This document shows, piece by piece, positions 52,785 through 61,739 of a DNA stretch of 64,000 nt; the first letter of the stretch is position 1, and each line of letters starts with the position of its first letter. The stretch covers positions 1,045,001 through 1,109,000 of the forward strand of contig CAUYUJ010006557.1 in the NCBI GenBank assembly GCA_963575745.1, written 5' to 3'. The stretch is from Prorocentrum cordatum. Lineage: Eukaryota > Sar > Dinophyceae > Prorocentrales > Prorocentraceae. The translations under genes and the position numbers were made by a program. The notes beneath the pieces were generated by a model, which did no database searches, was not told where the DNA came from, and saw nothing but the letters and a program-made list of their open reading frames with translations.

Positions 52785-53275
52785 TCCCCATGGGGCCAGA
52801 GCTCACTATGGGGCCACGAAGCGCTGTACTGGGTGGATGAAAATGCCAAAGTCGGCTTTCAGGACGCATGCGGACGGTTCCACTGGGGGCTTCGGTGGAG
52901 CTTCCTCTGGGGCCACGAAGCAATGTACTGGGTGGGAGAACAAATGCCAGATTACGCTTTCGGGACCCATGCGGACGGTCCCACTGGGGGCTTCGGTGGA
53001 GCTCCCTGTGGGGCCACGAAGCGTTGTATTGCGTGGGTGGATACATTCAGAATTAGGCGTGGGACGCATGCGGGCTGTCCCACTGGGGGCTTCGGTGGAA
53101 CTCGTTATGGGGTCACGAAACGCTGCACCGAGTGGGTGAACATGCCAAATTGGTTGTGTGTGACGCATGAGGGCGGTCCCACTGGGGGTTTCGGTGGAGC
53201 TCTACGCGGCTTCGAGACGCTGCGCTGGGTGGGTTGGTGAAAATGCCACATTTGGTTGTCAGGACGCATGCGGAC
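52785..53275. repeat. 100-bp satellite (satellite B)
   Basis: Five units of 99-101 bases, anchored by CACTGGGGGCTTCGGTGGAG at 52881, 52982, 53081 and 53180. Each has GGGGCCACGAAGCG or a variant, a GGGTGG/GGGTGAAxATGCCA stretch and GACGCATGCGG. The core CTTCGGTGGAGC..GGGGCCACGAARCG is shared with satellite A. Confidence 0.95.
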
Positions 53276-53351
53276 AGCTAGCGCTAGGGAGGTCGATGCC
53301 ATCCCTATGCGTACTCTGTGCGGCTTCGCGCATGTGCCGGTACATCCACTG

Positions 53352-54866
53352 TTACTGACCAGCCACACTCTCGGTCCTCTGCGCAGCGTTGTGGTCAGGG
53401 AAAGCAGGTTGCCCCGGAGGTGGACGCGGCGATGCGAACAGCGATGTCGCCTGCAAAGCCTGGTAGGGCTGTGGGTCCATCCGAATGCTCTGGAGCCTCG
53501 CCTGTAGGCTGTTGGTGCTCTCAACACTCTGTGGAGTCCCAAAGGAAGTCGTGGCCCTACTCATAGGTGCAAACAACGCAGGTTGCCCTGCAGGCACTGG
53601 CAGCTGCTCCTTCTGGGCACGCCACGGATCGTTGGCGCACAGCATGTCGTTGGGAGCAACCCCACTCGATGCCATGCCAATCACGACCGCACTCTGGGCC
53701 TGAATCCATGATAGGTCGGCCCCCCCTGCAAGTGCCCCCGCTTGGCATCCTTCTTGCATCGTGAATGCCGCAGAGAACTCGACCTGCTGGATGGGCGTCG
53801 GTTCGGGACACTTCGATGTGTAGGGGGTCTTTGGGATAAACCAATCTTTCAACGATGATGCATCATTTCGAAATTCGCACAACTCGTCGAAGGAAAGATC
53901 ACAGTTCATATGCTTCTGCGCGTTGTCCCACAGGTACAAGGGATTGATCCAGACATGTCCCGCGCGGTCAGACAGGCATTTATCGTTCGGCAGAATACCG
54001 ATGAGCTGAACGATGCGCGTCAGAGGAATTACGCCGTTCCGCCCTGCCGACATAATATCATTTGGTTAACGCCAGATGGCCATACCATCACGAAGCAAAT
54101 TTTTCAAACTAGCCATAATCCATACTTCGGAGTCGACGCGCAGGCCGGACTGGACTCTGTTGTCACCAGGTAGATATGGACAAGCATGAACAAACGGTCT
54201 GCCTTTTCTCTCGATGGTGTCGTCGGTGCGGCATGACAGACCCGCGCGAAGTATATTCGGGATATTCTCCACTTGGGTACCACGAATGAAATAACAAGAT
54301 GTACCTGGAATGGACAAATTCGTGATTCTCATATACAATGACTCAGGGCACTTCATCCCGGGACTGCTGTGTCTATTACTTGGGCGCATGAAGTACGTAT
54401 CGTGAATCTCGGCAGTGAACTTGCACTTCTTGATATGGAGCCTGTTTCTCTGCATGCCAGCGTTGTCAACCATGCCGAACAAGTTCAGCACAGCTAAAGC
54501 TTGACACGCCCAATGGCGGTCGCTGAGACAGCGCCGGGCAGTCTCCAGGTGTCTGGAGTGGGAATGATCACATCTCTCAGGTGGCCACTTGTCGGGCAGC
54601 GCCGAGAGCTCCACCCATCCGTCGAATTCGTCAAAAGATGGTGCTGCTCTCAGAAACCTATCAGAGAGATTGTGGTTGTGAAATGGCATGTGGCGAGAAG
54701 CGGTAGTGAGCCAGTCTGAGCAGCAGCGCTGCTCCTCATGGACCAAATCTGGTCCAACAACTCCATCTTCTTTGAGGACCCCCGTCAAGTAGCTCTTCTC
54801 GGACAGATAAGTGAGAACCGAGCGCCCACGCAGGAGATTGTGCAACCTGGCGCGTGTGAGCGTCAT
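53352..54866 (-). CDS. KptA/Tpt1-like RNA 2'-phosphotransferase
   Basis: The family removes the 2'-phosphate left at a tRNA splice junction, transferring it to NAD+. The minus frame 54866-54066 (266 residues; the frame is open a little further upstream, TSKILPSFPIM) ends with the C-terminal lobe: YFIRGTQVENIPNILRAGLS, then VHACPYLPGDNRVQSGLR, then SEVWIMASLKNLLRDGMAIW. It corresponds to the family pattern of a YRGT-like strand, an H-x-H or similar loop, PGD and SG-x-R. The SG-x-R arginine is kept; the second loop histidine is not. The frame stops at 54066, and 54053-53352 carries on with NGVIPL, the expected next strand. A 27-base segment (54070-54044, GTTAAC..GGCAG) would restore continuity if spliced; otherwise the gene is broken. 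The N-terminal lobe with its Arg-His pair is not seen. The tail to 53352 is Gln/Pro/Ala-rich with two GQPA motifs. Confident on family, unsure of function. Confidence 0.65.
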
Positions 54867-55050
54867 TATCGGAAATGACGGCAGTATCTTTGATGTCGCA
54901 CTTCATCGCGATGCATCGATCAGACCCGTCATCGATATGGGGGCGATACGCAGGGTTGATCTTCATACGCCTGGCGGTGCGTAGACATTCCCAATGCTGT
55001 CTGCACTCAACCAGCATTTCGAGAGTAAGAGCAGGTTGCCCCGCGGAACT
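54736..55050 (-). CDS. Possible upstream exon of the KptA-like gene
   Basis: The frame contains SSAGQPALTLEMLVECRQHW and a Cys-rich IDDGSDRCIAMKCDIKD stretch, and overlaps the KptA-like frame in another phase at 54736-54866. It may be an exon that ends before 54880 or a shadow. I recognise no domain. Its first residues carry the recurring GCAGGTTGCCCCGC motif (55031-55044). Confidence 0.3.
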   Translation of the reverse strand, partial: SSAGQPALTLEMLVECRQHWECLRTARRMKINPAYRPHIDDGSDRCIAMKCDIKDTAVISDNDAHTRQVAQSPAWALGSHLSVREELLDGGPQRRWSCWTRFGP

Positions 55051-55071
55051 CTGATCTGGCTCATCAGTCCG

Positions 55072-55911
55072 TCAGGCAGATTCGGCTGCTGCCGACGTTG
55101 CAGGTGCGCGGGCGCCTGCCGATGACGAGGCGCCTGCGGATCCTCTTGGAGGCCGAGGGGTGCTCCGAGGGGCACTGATGTGGAAGTCCTGACGTTTCCT
55201 TTCACCGATGTAGTACTCGCACTTCTTGTCTTTGGGAGCTGCCCCTGATGCCTTTGATGTTGTTTCCAGCAATCTCTTCTCGGCGCCGCGCCTCGATGAA
55301 GAAACGCCCCTCGATGACCCCCCCGGCGTCGGCGTCCAGCCAGTCCTGTGTCCGGACAAGTGCGGGGCCGCGACGTGGCACGGGGCCCTTTGGGGTAGGT
55401 GCACTGGCGCCCTGAAATGCAGCTGCTGCGGCGGCCACTGCTGGTCCTCTGGGTCGACGTCGATCAGCAGGTTGCCCCACAGGCCGCTGTTGCTTGCTAT
55501 CGCCAGGATTGGGGTCATCTGGGCTTTTCCTCTTCTTCTGTTTGGGCGGTTGCCTGAGCTGATCAGGACCGATTGACTTGGGGTTGATCGACGAGCTTGA
55601 AGATTCAGGCACAATGATAGGGTTATATTTCTTCGACTTGGTCTTTGCTCTAAGAGGAGGTGAGGTGCCTTTGGCGTTGCCCTTGCATGTGCCCATGGCT
55701 CACAGCGTATGGGATCTCTGTCAGGGTTGCCCACCCCATCGGGCTTTCTGGATGCCATATTCCCGATGGTAGCCTTGCCCCTGCTGGACAAGTTATATTT
55801 AGTAGCGCTGAGCCTCTCGTCAACAGTAGTCTTTACCCAACCTGCAGATCCAGCGCGGTTGGTGACTTTTCTTCCTGGGAAACGATCCATGTCTTCCGTG
55901 ACGACGTCCAT
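55072..55911 (-). CDS. Unknown basic, Pro/Ser-rich protein, two phases
   Basis: The first frame (55911-55072) opens MDVVTEDMDRFPGRKVTNRA. A second phase (55696-55202) gives a more protein-like middle: KTKSKKYNPIIVPESSSSS, then PPKQKKRKSPDDPNPGD and QQRPVGQPADRRR. The likely gene product moves from the first to the second phase near 55700, through an intron or a frameshift. The basic KKRK patch could act as a nuclear signal. It lies upstream of the KptA-like frame on the same strand and could be its N-terminal extension. No family recognised. Confidence 0.35.
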   Translation of the reverse strand: MDVVTEDMDRFPGRKVTNRAGSAGWVKTTVDERLSATKYNLSSRGKATIGNMASRKPDGVGNPDRDPIRCEPWAHARATPKAPHLLLEQRPSRRNITLSLCLNLQARRSTPSQSVLISSGNRPNRRRGKAQMTPILAIASNSGLWGNLLIDVDPEDQQWPPQQLHFRAPVHLPQRAPCHVAAPHLSGHRTGWTPTPGGSSRGVSSSRRGAEKRLLETTSKASGAAPKDKKCEYYIGERKRQDFHISAPRSTPRPPRGSAGASSSAGARAPATSAAAESA

Positions 55912-55984
55912 GAGCTAGGGGCGCCCGCGTATGAGGAGGCCGCGGCTTGCGTTCGTCGAGGCGACCCCGCCCTGCGCTGAAAAG

Positions 55985-56060
55985 GGCGCGCGGGACAGCC
56001 GCGGGGCAGCCGCGGGGCAGCCGAAGCAAAGCGGGCTCTTGGGCGGCATCGCCGCGGGAC
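55985..56060. repeat. GGGGCAGCCGC short array
   Basis: Three to four units of GCGGGGCAGCC followed by GAAGCAAAGCGGGC. The same unit and the same following sequence occur at 57055-57300. Confidence 0.85.
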
Positions 56061-57050
56061 GCCGCGACATAGCCGCAGCAGCACGACTGAGGACGGCTGC
56101 GCAGCTGCAGCACTGCTGTAGCACAGCGACGGGGTAGCATGTCGGCGACACAGGGGCGATCTTCCACGAAGGGGATATCCATAGGAACTACATCCTTGAC
56201 AGGAACAGACACGGTCACGGACCTGGCGGACGCAGAAAAGGAAAGCAACGTGGAAAGCGAACGACAAGAGAGCGCCGAGACGGCAATATGCACACGCAAG
56301 TCCGGGCATATATAACTCGGTGTGAAACGGCAGGTGCATGCGCAATTGAATGCATGCCCTGGTTGTTGAACAGGTGTAGGAATTTGCGGGGCATGTGATC
56401 TCTTACAAACATCAGTAAGAACAGGCGTCGGTAGGTCGAAACGGCGAGAGACACATGGCCAATAATTGGAGGGCAGTGTGGAAACGCATGCGCGCGCGAG
56501 AAAACGCGCGCAACTGAACACGCACACACGAGAACGCGTGCGTAAATACAATGGCGCGCACATGAACTTTCACTGGAAGCGATCGGCGTGAATGGACTCA
56601 GGGAATCGCTTTGCCCCCCCCATGCGTCGCCCTCCTCCTAAAACCATGGGTCTGAAGCTCTTCCCCCGCGATGGGCTAAAGCGCCTAAGATGGCCCAAAA
56701 TGGCTCCGCGACGGCCCCAGAAAGCCCATGATGACCTCAAATATGACTCATGAGCACCCAACGTCGTTCAAGATACCTTCCAATTTGCCTCCGAGATGCC
56801 CCGCGGCCGCCCCAAGGCGGCTCCAAGTGGCCACGGCGCTCCCCCAGGAGGCCCCCGGGAAGCCCAACTCCTTTAATGACAATGCTATGAACAAGTTGGC
56901 GTCGCCTTCTCGTTGTTCCGAGCAGTGTCCGCAGGCAGCAATGCAACTATAATGATGATACCGACTGTGTGGGGCCGGACGGAGTGCCGCGTGCCGCTGG
57001 TATTGGCGACCGAAAACACATGTTCAAGTGTAATATGACAGCGCCAGACT
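56061..57050. other. No confident gene; decayed GGCCC array
   Basis: 56685-56870 is a loose array with GATGGCCCAAAATGG, GACGGCCCCAGAA and GGAGGCCCCCGGG, of the CCAAGANGGCC type. The remaining sequence, including 56150-56580, shows no motif. Confidence 0.4.
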
Positions 57051-57054
57051 GCGC

Positions 57055-57300
57055 CGGGACAGCCGCGGGACAGCCACGGGACAGCCGCGGGACAGCCACG
57101 GGACAGCCGCGGGACAGCCGCGGGACAGCCGCGGGACAGCCGCGGGACAGCCGAAGCAAAGCGGGCCGTCGGGCAATAAAGCTGCGGCCCGGGCCAGTAA
57201 AGCCGCGGCCCGCCGCGGGACAGCCGCGGGACAGCCGCGGGACAGCCGCGGGACATCCGCGGGACAGCCGCGGGACAGCCGCGGGACAGCCGAGGCGCAG
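57055..57300. repeat. GCGGGACAGCC 11-bp minisatellite
   Basis: About twenty units of GCGGGACAGCC in two blocks separated by GAAGCAAAGCGGGCCGTCGG and a GCxGCGGCCCG segment. Confidence 0.95.
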
Positions 57301-57394
57301 GCGAGGCAAACATGAGGCCAAAATGCTATGGGAGCACTGGGAATGGCCTTCAATCGAGTTGTCTGGCATTGAAGATTATCCATGGTTCGGACGA

Positions 57395-57545
57395 CGAGGA
57401 GGGGGGCGAAGGAGGTAGGAGGGGGGCGAAGGAGGGAAGAGGGAGGAGGGAGGAGCGAGGAGGGAGGGAGGAGGGAGGATGAGGGAGGAACGAGGAGGGA
57501 GGGACGAGAAGGGAGGAGGGAGGACCAAGGAGGGATGAAGGGTGG
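57395..57545. repeat. GGAGGGAGGA purine array
   Basis: Imperfect GGAGGGAGGA units with an occasional CGAGGAGGGA. Confidence 0.9.
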
Positions 57546-58068
57546 AGGAGCCATGGCAAAGAAACAAATGAGCGAACCCGACGTCGGGGTCGCATAAGCC
57601 CCCGCCATCAAAGTGCATATTGGGGCTGGTCTTGTGGGGGGCGATTGCCGTGGGAGGGAGTCCAAGGGCGCGGGGTGAGCGGGAAGGCTTTTTGCTGATG
57701 ATTTCTATGTGCTTGTATTGCAATAAAACGGACTGTCATACTCCCGCACAACCAAAATAGTAACAAACGAACGGGGGAGAGGCGCACGCCACCTGCATCT
57801 TAAGGGCGATCCCGCTGGACGCCCGTGAGCGCGAAAACCGCGAAGAGACCCGGGCCGACGAAAAGCGCGAGAGACCCCTAAACCTTGCAAGATCTTGCAG
57901 TGCCCACCCAATCGGCCAGGGCAGACGAAGGCGCCCGTGCGGGGCGCGCGCGTCATCACAGCGACAACAAAAAACACGCCATGTCCTGAAGCTCGCAGAA
58001 CGCATCATGGAGCGATGGCGCACGCACAGATCCGCAGTCGAATCGGGTTGAAGCTCGCACGGGCTGCG
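57546..58068. other. No confident gene
   Basis: Mixed sequence. Short frames on the minus strand (57705-58023) have no motif. Confidence 0.35.
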
Positions 58069-58827
58069 CTAGAGCAGACCGGCGCGCCCGACACTCAAAC
58101 GCGCCGAAGCTCTAGCTACTCGCGCACGCAGAAAAGCTGCTCGCTCAATGAAAAAAGCCACGCTCGCAGGAAAGCTGCTCGCCCACAGGGCACGGCTACA
58201 TTTCGGCTTTTCTTGGGCGGAATTATGCGAAGGGGGGGGGGTCAGTTTAAGCCGCGGCCTCCTCACCCGCGTAGTAAGTGACGTCCGTGACAGTGGAGAG
58301 GCATCGGAGTAGTCCGAGCCGTGCCCTGCAAAAGCCGCTGCCGTGGTGTCCACCGCTTCGGCCATGTTTTCAATTTCATCGTATTCCTGCTGGTCGTCTT
58401 CTTCTGGTTTGGGTGAAGCAGGTTTCCCCGCGTTCCAATCGCGGTTGAATATCTTCCAAAAATGAACAAGTGAAAAGTGTTCCATCTTCATACATGGAGA
58501 TAACTATTGGGCTGTAGCTTGTTCGTAGTCGTCTTCCGTAAACTGCTCGTCGCATGGCGTTGTATTCGGATCGGTGCAATGACCCCGACCATTACCGTGA
58601 GACCATGCCCACAGCGTCTTGCGGAAAGTTGGGCCCCTTGATGGGCGCCTCGCGGGGCGGCCTATCATGTGGCCGGCATGCTCGCAGCAAGTGCAATCAG
58701 CGCCTCGGTAAAGCCCCCCTTCCTCGACGATGGCCCACGCGAAGTCACGTTTTGCTAATGCTTCTTGTGTGTTTGACAGCCCCCCTCCTTTTGAAGCGAA
58801 TGACTTTGCCTTCGTCGCCTCGGTCAA
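58069..58827 (-). pseudogene. Unknown protein with an in-frame stop
   Basis: The frame from 58827 reads to a TAG at 58504-58506, then continues in the same phase from 58503 to 58069. The first part ends CDEQFTEDDYEQATAQ, and the second contains RDWNAGKPASPKPEEDDQQE and is acidic around EYDEIENMAEAVDTT. A competing phase at 58376-58579 is also protein-like (YSPIVISMYEDGTLF). I cannot choose between them. It carries one copy of the 14-base motif, read here as GKPA. It may belong to the degenerate retroelement upstream or be a separate gene. Confidence 0.25.
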
Positions 58828-58829
58828 CC

Positions 58830-59412
58830 TTGCAAAGAGAATGCCAGTGGCGAATCTGGTGCTCAGTCCAACCCTTGTTCAACCGGTGTCGCGTCGCATC
58901 TGGGTCTATGCGCTGGCGAGCCGATCCAGCATCCGAGCGGTCAACAAGGCGCGGTATTTCGCATTCTGGATATTCTTCGCGAGGTTCTTCCCATTGACGC
59001 GGGGGCCCCCGCAAGCGCCCCCCCCTCGGTGGAGCGCCAGGTCTATTGCATCTCCTTGGATGGGGCCCTTGGGGCCCTCTTATCAGGAGGATGATGGCGC
59101 TGAAGGCCGCGAGAGCAAGCGCCGCTGGAGCGCGCTCGCGCGCGTTCGGGCAAACCGCCGCGGACCCGTCCGCGACGCGCCAGGCGCGCGTCATCTCCCC
59201 ATACTTCGTCGCCGTCGTCGGCGCGATACTTGCGCCGACGCCGCTCAAGGGGCGGTCCGAGGCAAAGCGCGTAGATTGAAGTCCTTCGTTGCGGCCGAGC
59301 TCGCACTGGATGCGTTCGGACAGATCGCCGGCATCTCGCGGGCTTCCCCGCAGAAGGCCATCGTCGCTCAAATCCATGTCTGTCGGGTTGCCAATGACCC
59401 GAGGATGAAGCA
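58830..59412. other. Downstream part of the Gag relic, no domain seen
   Basis: Minus-strand sequence following the zinc-knuckle frame. A protease or integrase would be expected next in a copia-type polyprotein, but I find neither a D-S/T-G motif nor an HHCC pattern in any frame. Confidence 0.4.
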
Positions 59413-59976
59413 TCAACTGTGTTTCCTCTTCTGTTGCAGGAATAGTGTCACCGCCATTTCGTCGTCTCCTTCGGCGGGTATGTGGGAATTCTCGACAAAT
59501 TCAAGATCGGCAGGTTGTCCCGCGATGGATATGCCCAGCCTCTCTGCCAGGTCGATCTCGTTGTGGCCAGTGAATATCTCCTCGAACAGCTCGTCGACAT
59601 AATTATCGAGGGACATGCTGGCGCTCAAATATCTGGCAGCCATGAAGTTCACAACTGCAACTGAGCTGTCGGCAGGGTCGGCCACATGGTACCCCCAATC
59701 AACATACTGCAGGTCCGAGTCAGTTTGAGCCAAATGCATGGACTGACCTATGCCTCCCCAATCGCCCTGCGGGCTTTCGCGGCGAAAGTGCTGCGCGCCA
59801 TGGCAGATGTCGCATTCCGTCGTTTTACCGTTGACATCCTGTGGGTTCCCCCGAAGCCCCTTACTTTTCATGGTGCGCGCCCGCGGCTCCTGCCTGCACC
59901 TAGGAACATCCTTCCACATTGCGGACCAGAAAGGGATGCTAGAAATGCCTACATGCCTCTGCCATGATGTCGCCAC
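59413..59976 (-). pseudogene. Zinc-knuckle region of a Gag-like polyprotein
   Basis: The minus frame of 187 residues contains KSKGLRGNPQD followed by CDICHGAQHFRRES (59773-59814). This is a CCHC zinc knuckle (C-x2-C-x4-H-x4-C) in which the last cysteine codon is AGC, serine, one base away from TGC. Retroelement Gag proteins use this motif to bind RNA. Downstream come an acidic stretch (LDNYVDELFEEIF) and ISIAGQPADLEFVEN, with a copy of the 14-base motif at 59511-59524. It follows the basic Gly/Lys frame at 59949-60248 with a change of phase near 59960. The missing ligand and the frame breaks point to a dead element. Confidence 0.6.
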
Positions 59977-60248
59977 CGTTTACCTTTACCCTCGCCTCGG
60001 CCCTTGCCCTTCCCCCTGAAAGCCCTTCGGATAGTGCGCCGTGCCATGCAAATTGGCTTCTTCATAAATCGCCTCCACCTGTGTTTATGTTTCTGGTATC
60101 CTACGAATAACCATTGCGCCTGTTGTACTTCCGTGAGGTACGTGGGCAAGTCGGAGTAGTCTGGGGCGGTAGCCTCGTCGTCCGAAGACGCGTCGGCGTC
60201 GGTGCCAGATTCGAAGTCGGGCTCAGCAGGTTGCCCCGCTGAGCCCAT
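59949..60248 (-). pseudogene. Acidic then Lys/Gly-rich linker of the Gag-like polyprotein
   Basis: The frame starts at GSAGQPAEPDFESGTD, continues acidic through ASSDDEATAPDYSDL, then WLFVGYQKHKHRWRRFMKKP and finally a basic Gly/Lys tail (FRGKGKGRGEGKGKRW). This order, an acidic patch, an aromatic helix, then a G-K-G-K tail ahead of a zinc knuckle, is what I recall from dinoflagellate copia-like polyproteins. It carries a copy of the 14-base motif at 60226-60239. No catalytic residues are expected here. Confidence 0.55.
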
Positions 60249-60295
60249 TAGGGCAGTGGCTTGCGCAGGGCATCGGGCGGCCCCCGAAACCGGGC

Positions 60296-61141
60296 CTAGG
60301 AGTCTTGCAACCCCGAGGCCGAAGCACCATTCTGCGTCAATAATGTGGTGGTCTCCGTTCTTGCAGCAATGCGGGCATATGACCTCACGCGTTCAAGTAG
60401 AGAGTCAAACTGTTGCTGCTCCCTCGGCATGTGGTGGTTTAGTGGCTGTAGGAGTTGTTGTGCACTCGACGTCCCCACCCCAAGGGCTCTGAATAAAATA
60501 ACTGCTCGAATTTGGAAGTTGTGGGTGTTGAAGCCTGCCCCTGCAGCTTCATAGGGGGGCGATCTCGAAGCGCACCAAAGTCTGGTCGATCCGTTCTCTC
60601 GCATGGATTCGGACGTCAATGAGAGAGCTGCGCCAGAGTTGAGTTGGCGTTCCTCGTCTAGGTTCTCGAACTTCGTACTCAAGAGGAACATGATGTAGGT
60701 GGCGCCATCGGCATGGCGGCCACCTATGTTTACGCCGAAATTGATAACTGCTGGGGGAACTCTCATGGCTATGGTCCGTGCGAGGCCTCCCAAGCCTCGC
60801 TGCGAGGCTGGAACTTATTGGGAGGGCGTCATGGTGCCTGTGGCCACGTTGATCCAGGCATGCACCTCGCGAACAAATTCGCGGAAAGGTACTTGACCGG
60901 ACGGGTCCCAATGGGTGCCGGTCGTTCTTGCGTCGTCGCCGCCACGCATGTGGCCCACCGCACACCCGATAGCAACACATGCAAGCCCAAAGATAGTTAT
61001 ACCAATCCAATGGCCTCGTAGGTCGTAGTCGGATGTGCTTGGTTGGGGTTTGCGGTGTGTGGTCGTAAGCCTGCGTGGGGTGGAGGCGGCACAATGTCGT
61101 ATCGCATGTTTCCATGCATTATGTATTCGAAGAAGCTTCAA
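60296..61141 (-). pseudogene. Capsid-like domain of a Gag-like polyprotein, with stop
   Basis: The frame from 61141 contains a possible membrane-like stretch (WIGITIFGLACVAIGCAVG), then HWDPSGQVPFREFVREV and WINVATGTMTPSQ, a TAA at 60815-60817, and continues in the same phase with LARTIAMRVPPAVINFGVN, GRHADGATYIMFLLSTKF and LLQPLNHHMPREQQQF, ending at 60296. The order W-D-P..F..V..W, L-ARxI, GR..D..TYI..L..RF and LLQP..R.P...QF matches the alpha-helical capsid-like domain of dinoflagellate Ty1/copia-type polyproteins as I know it. Around 60550-60625 the better match (ERIDQTLVRFEIA) lies in another phase, so two compensating indels are also present. Likely a decayed copy. Confidence 0.6.
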
Positions 61142-61739
61142 ATTGGAGTGGGTGGGTGGACTTCAGGAGTGTAGTAGCGCAGGGATGTAACACGCGAGTG
61201 AGAGGCCTTTGCGTAGGCAGAGGTATCACTGCAAGTGTCCTTACAATGTTGCGTAATTATGTACATTCCTCCGCGCAAACCCACTGCACCCGGATGTTCC
61301 ACCACGTCAATAGTCCACGAGATAGTACAGTGGATGGTGAAGAGTAGAGCAAGAGCTGAACACCATAGGCCAGCTCCGCTACCAAGTTGAAAAGGGGTTT
61401 GGGGGCCCAACCAGCAGCTTCGCCTTAGGCGAAGCCCAGCTCCAGCTCTGTTGTACCGTAGTAACGATGGTCCCAGTAGTAGGAGGCGAGCCATCTCAAG
61501 CAATTTTGGTATCGATGGCAAATCGTACACCTCACACTGACGTGTAGTCAGATCTGGGCGGCAGGCCGCTTTGAGCCAAGCGGCCGCGGGCGCACGCTCG
61601 TTCCCACTCACCTGTATCCCCAGCTCACTTTAGAGTGCCTGGCGTGCTGAACGCTGTCGGTGTTGGTTTTGGTTCTTTTCCAAAAGAACTCCCCCTGGGG
61701 CTTCGGCCCGTCCCGCCGGCCACCCGAAAAGATCGCCCA
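61142..61739. other. No confident gene
   Basis: A minus frame of 157 residues (61138-61611) is hydrophobic in the middle (ALALLFTIHCTISWTIDVV) but has no recognised domain. It may be the 5' part of the retroelement relic or unrelated. Confidence 0.3.

Noticed and set aside
56685-56720. GCCATTTTGG on the minus strand, similar to the dinoflagellate spliced-leader core
   Set aside because: Only part of the 22-base leader matches, the place is inside a GGCCC-type array where AAAATGGC words are common, and no donor GT or snRNA-like downstream region follows. The same applies to 45040 and 62683.
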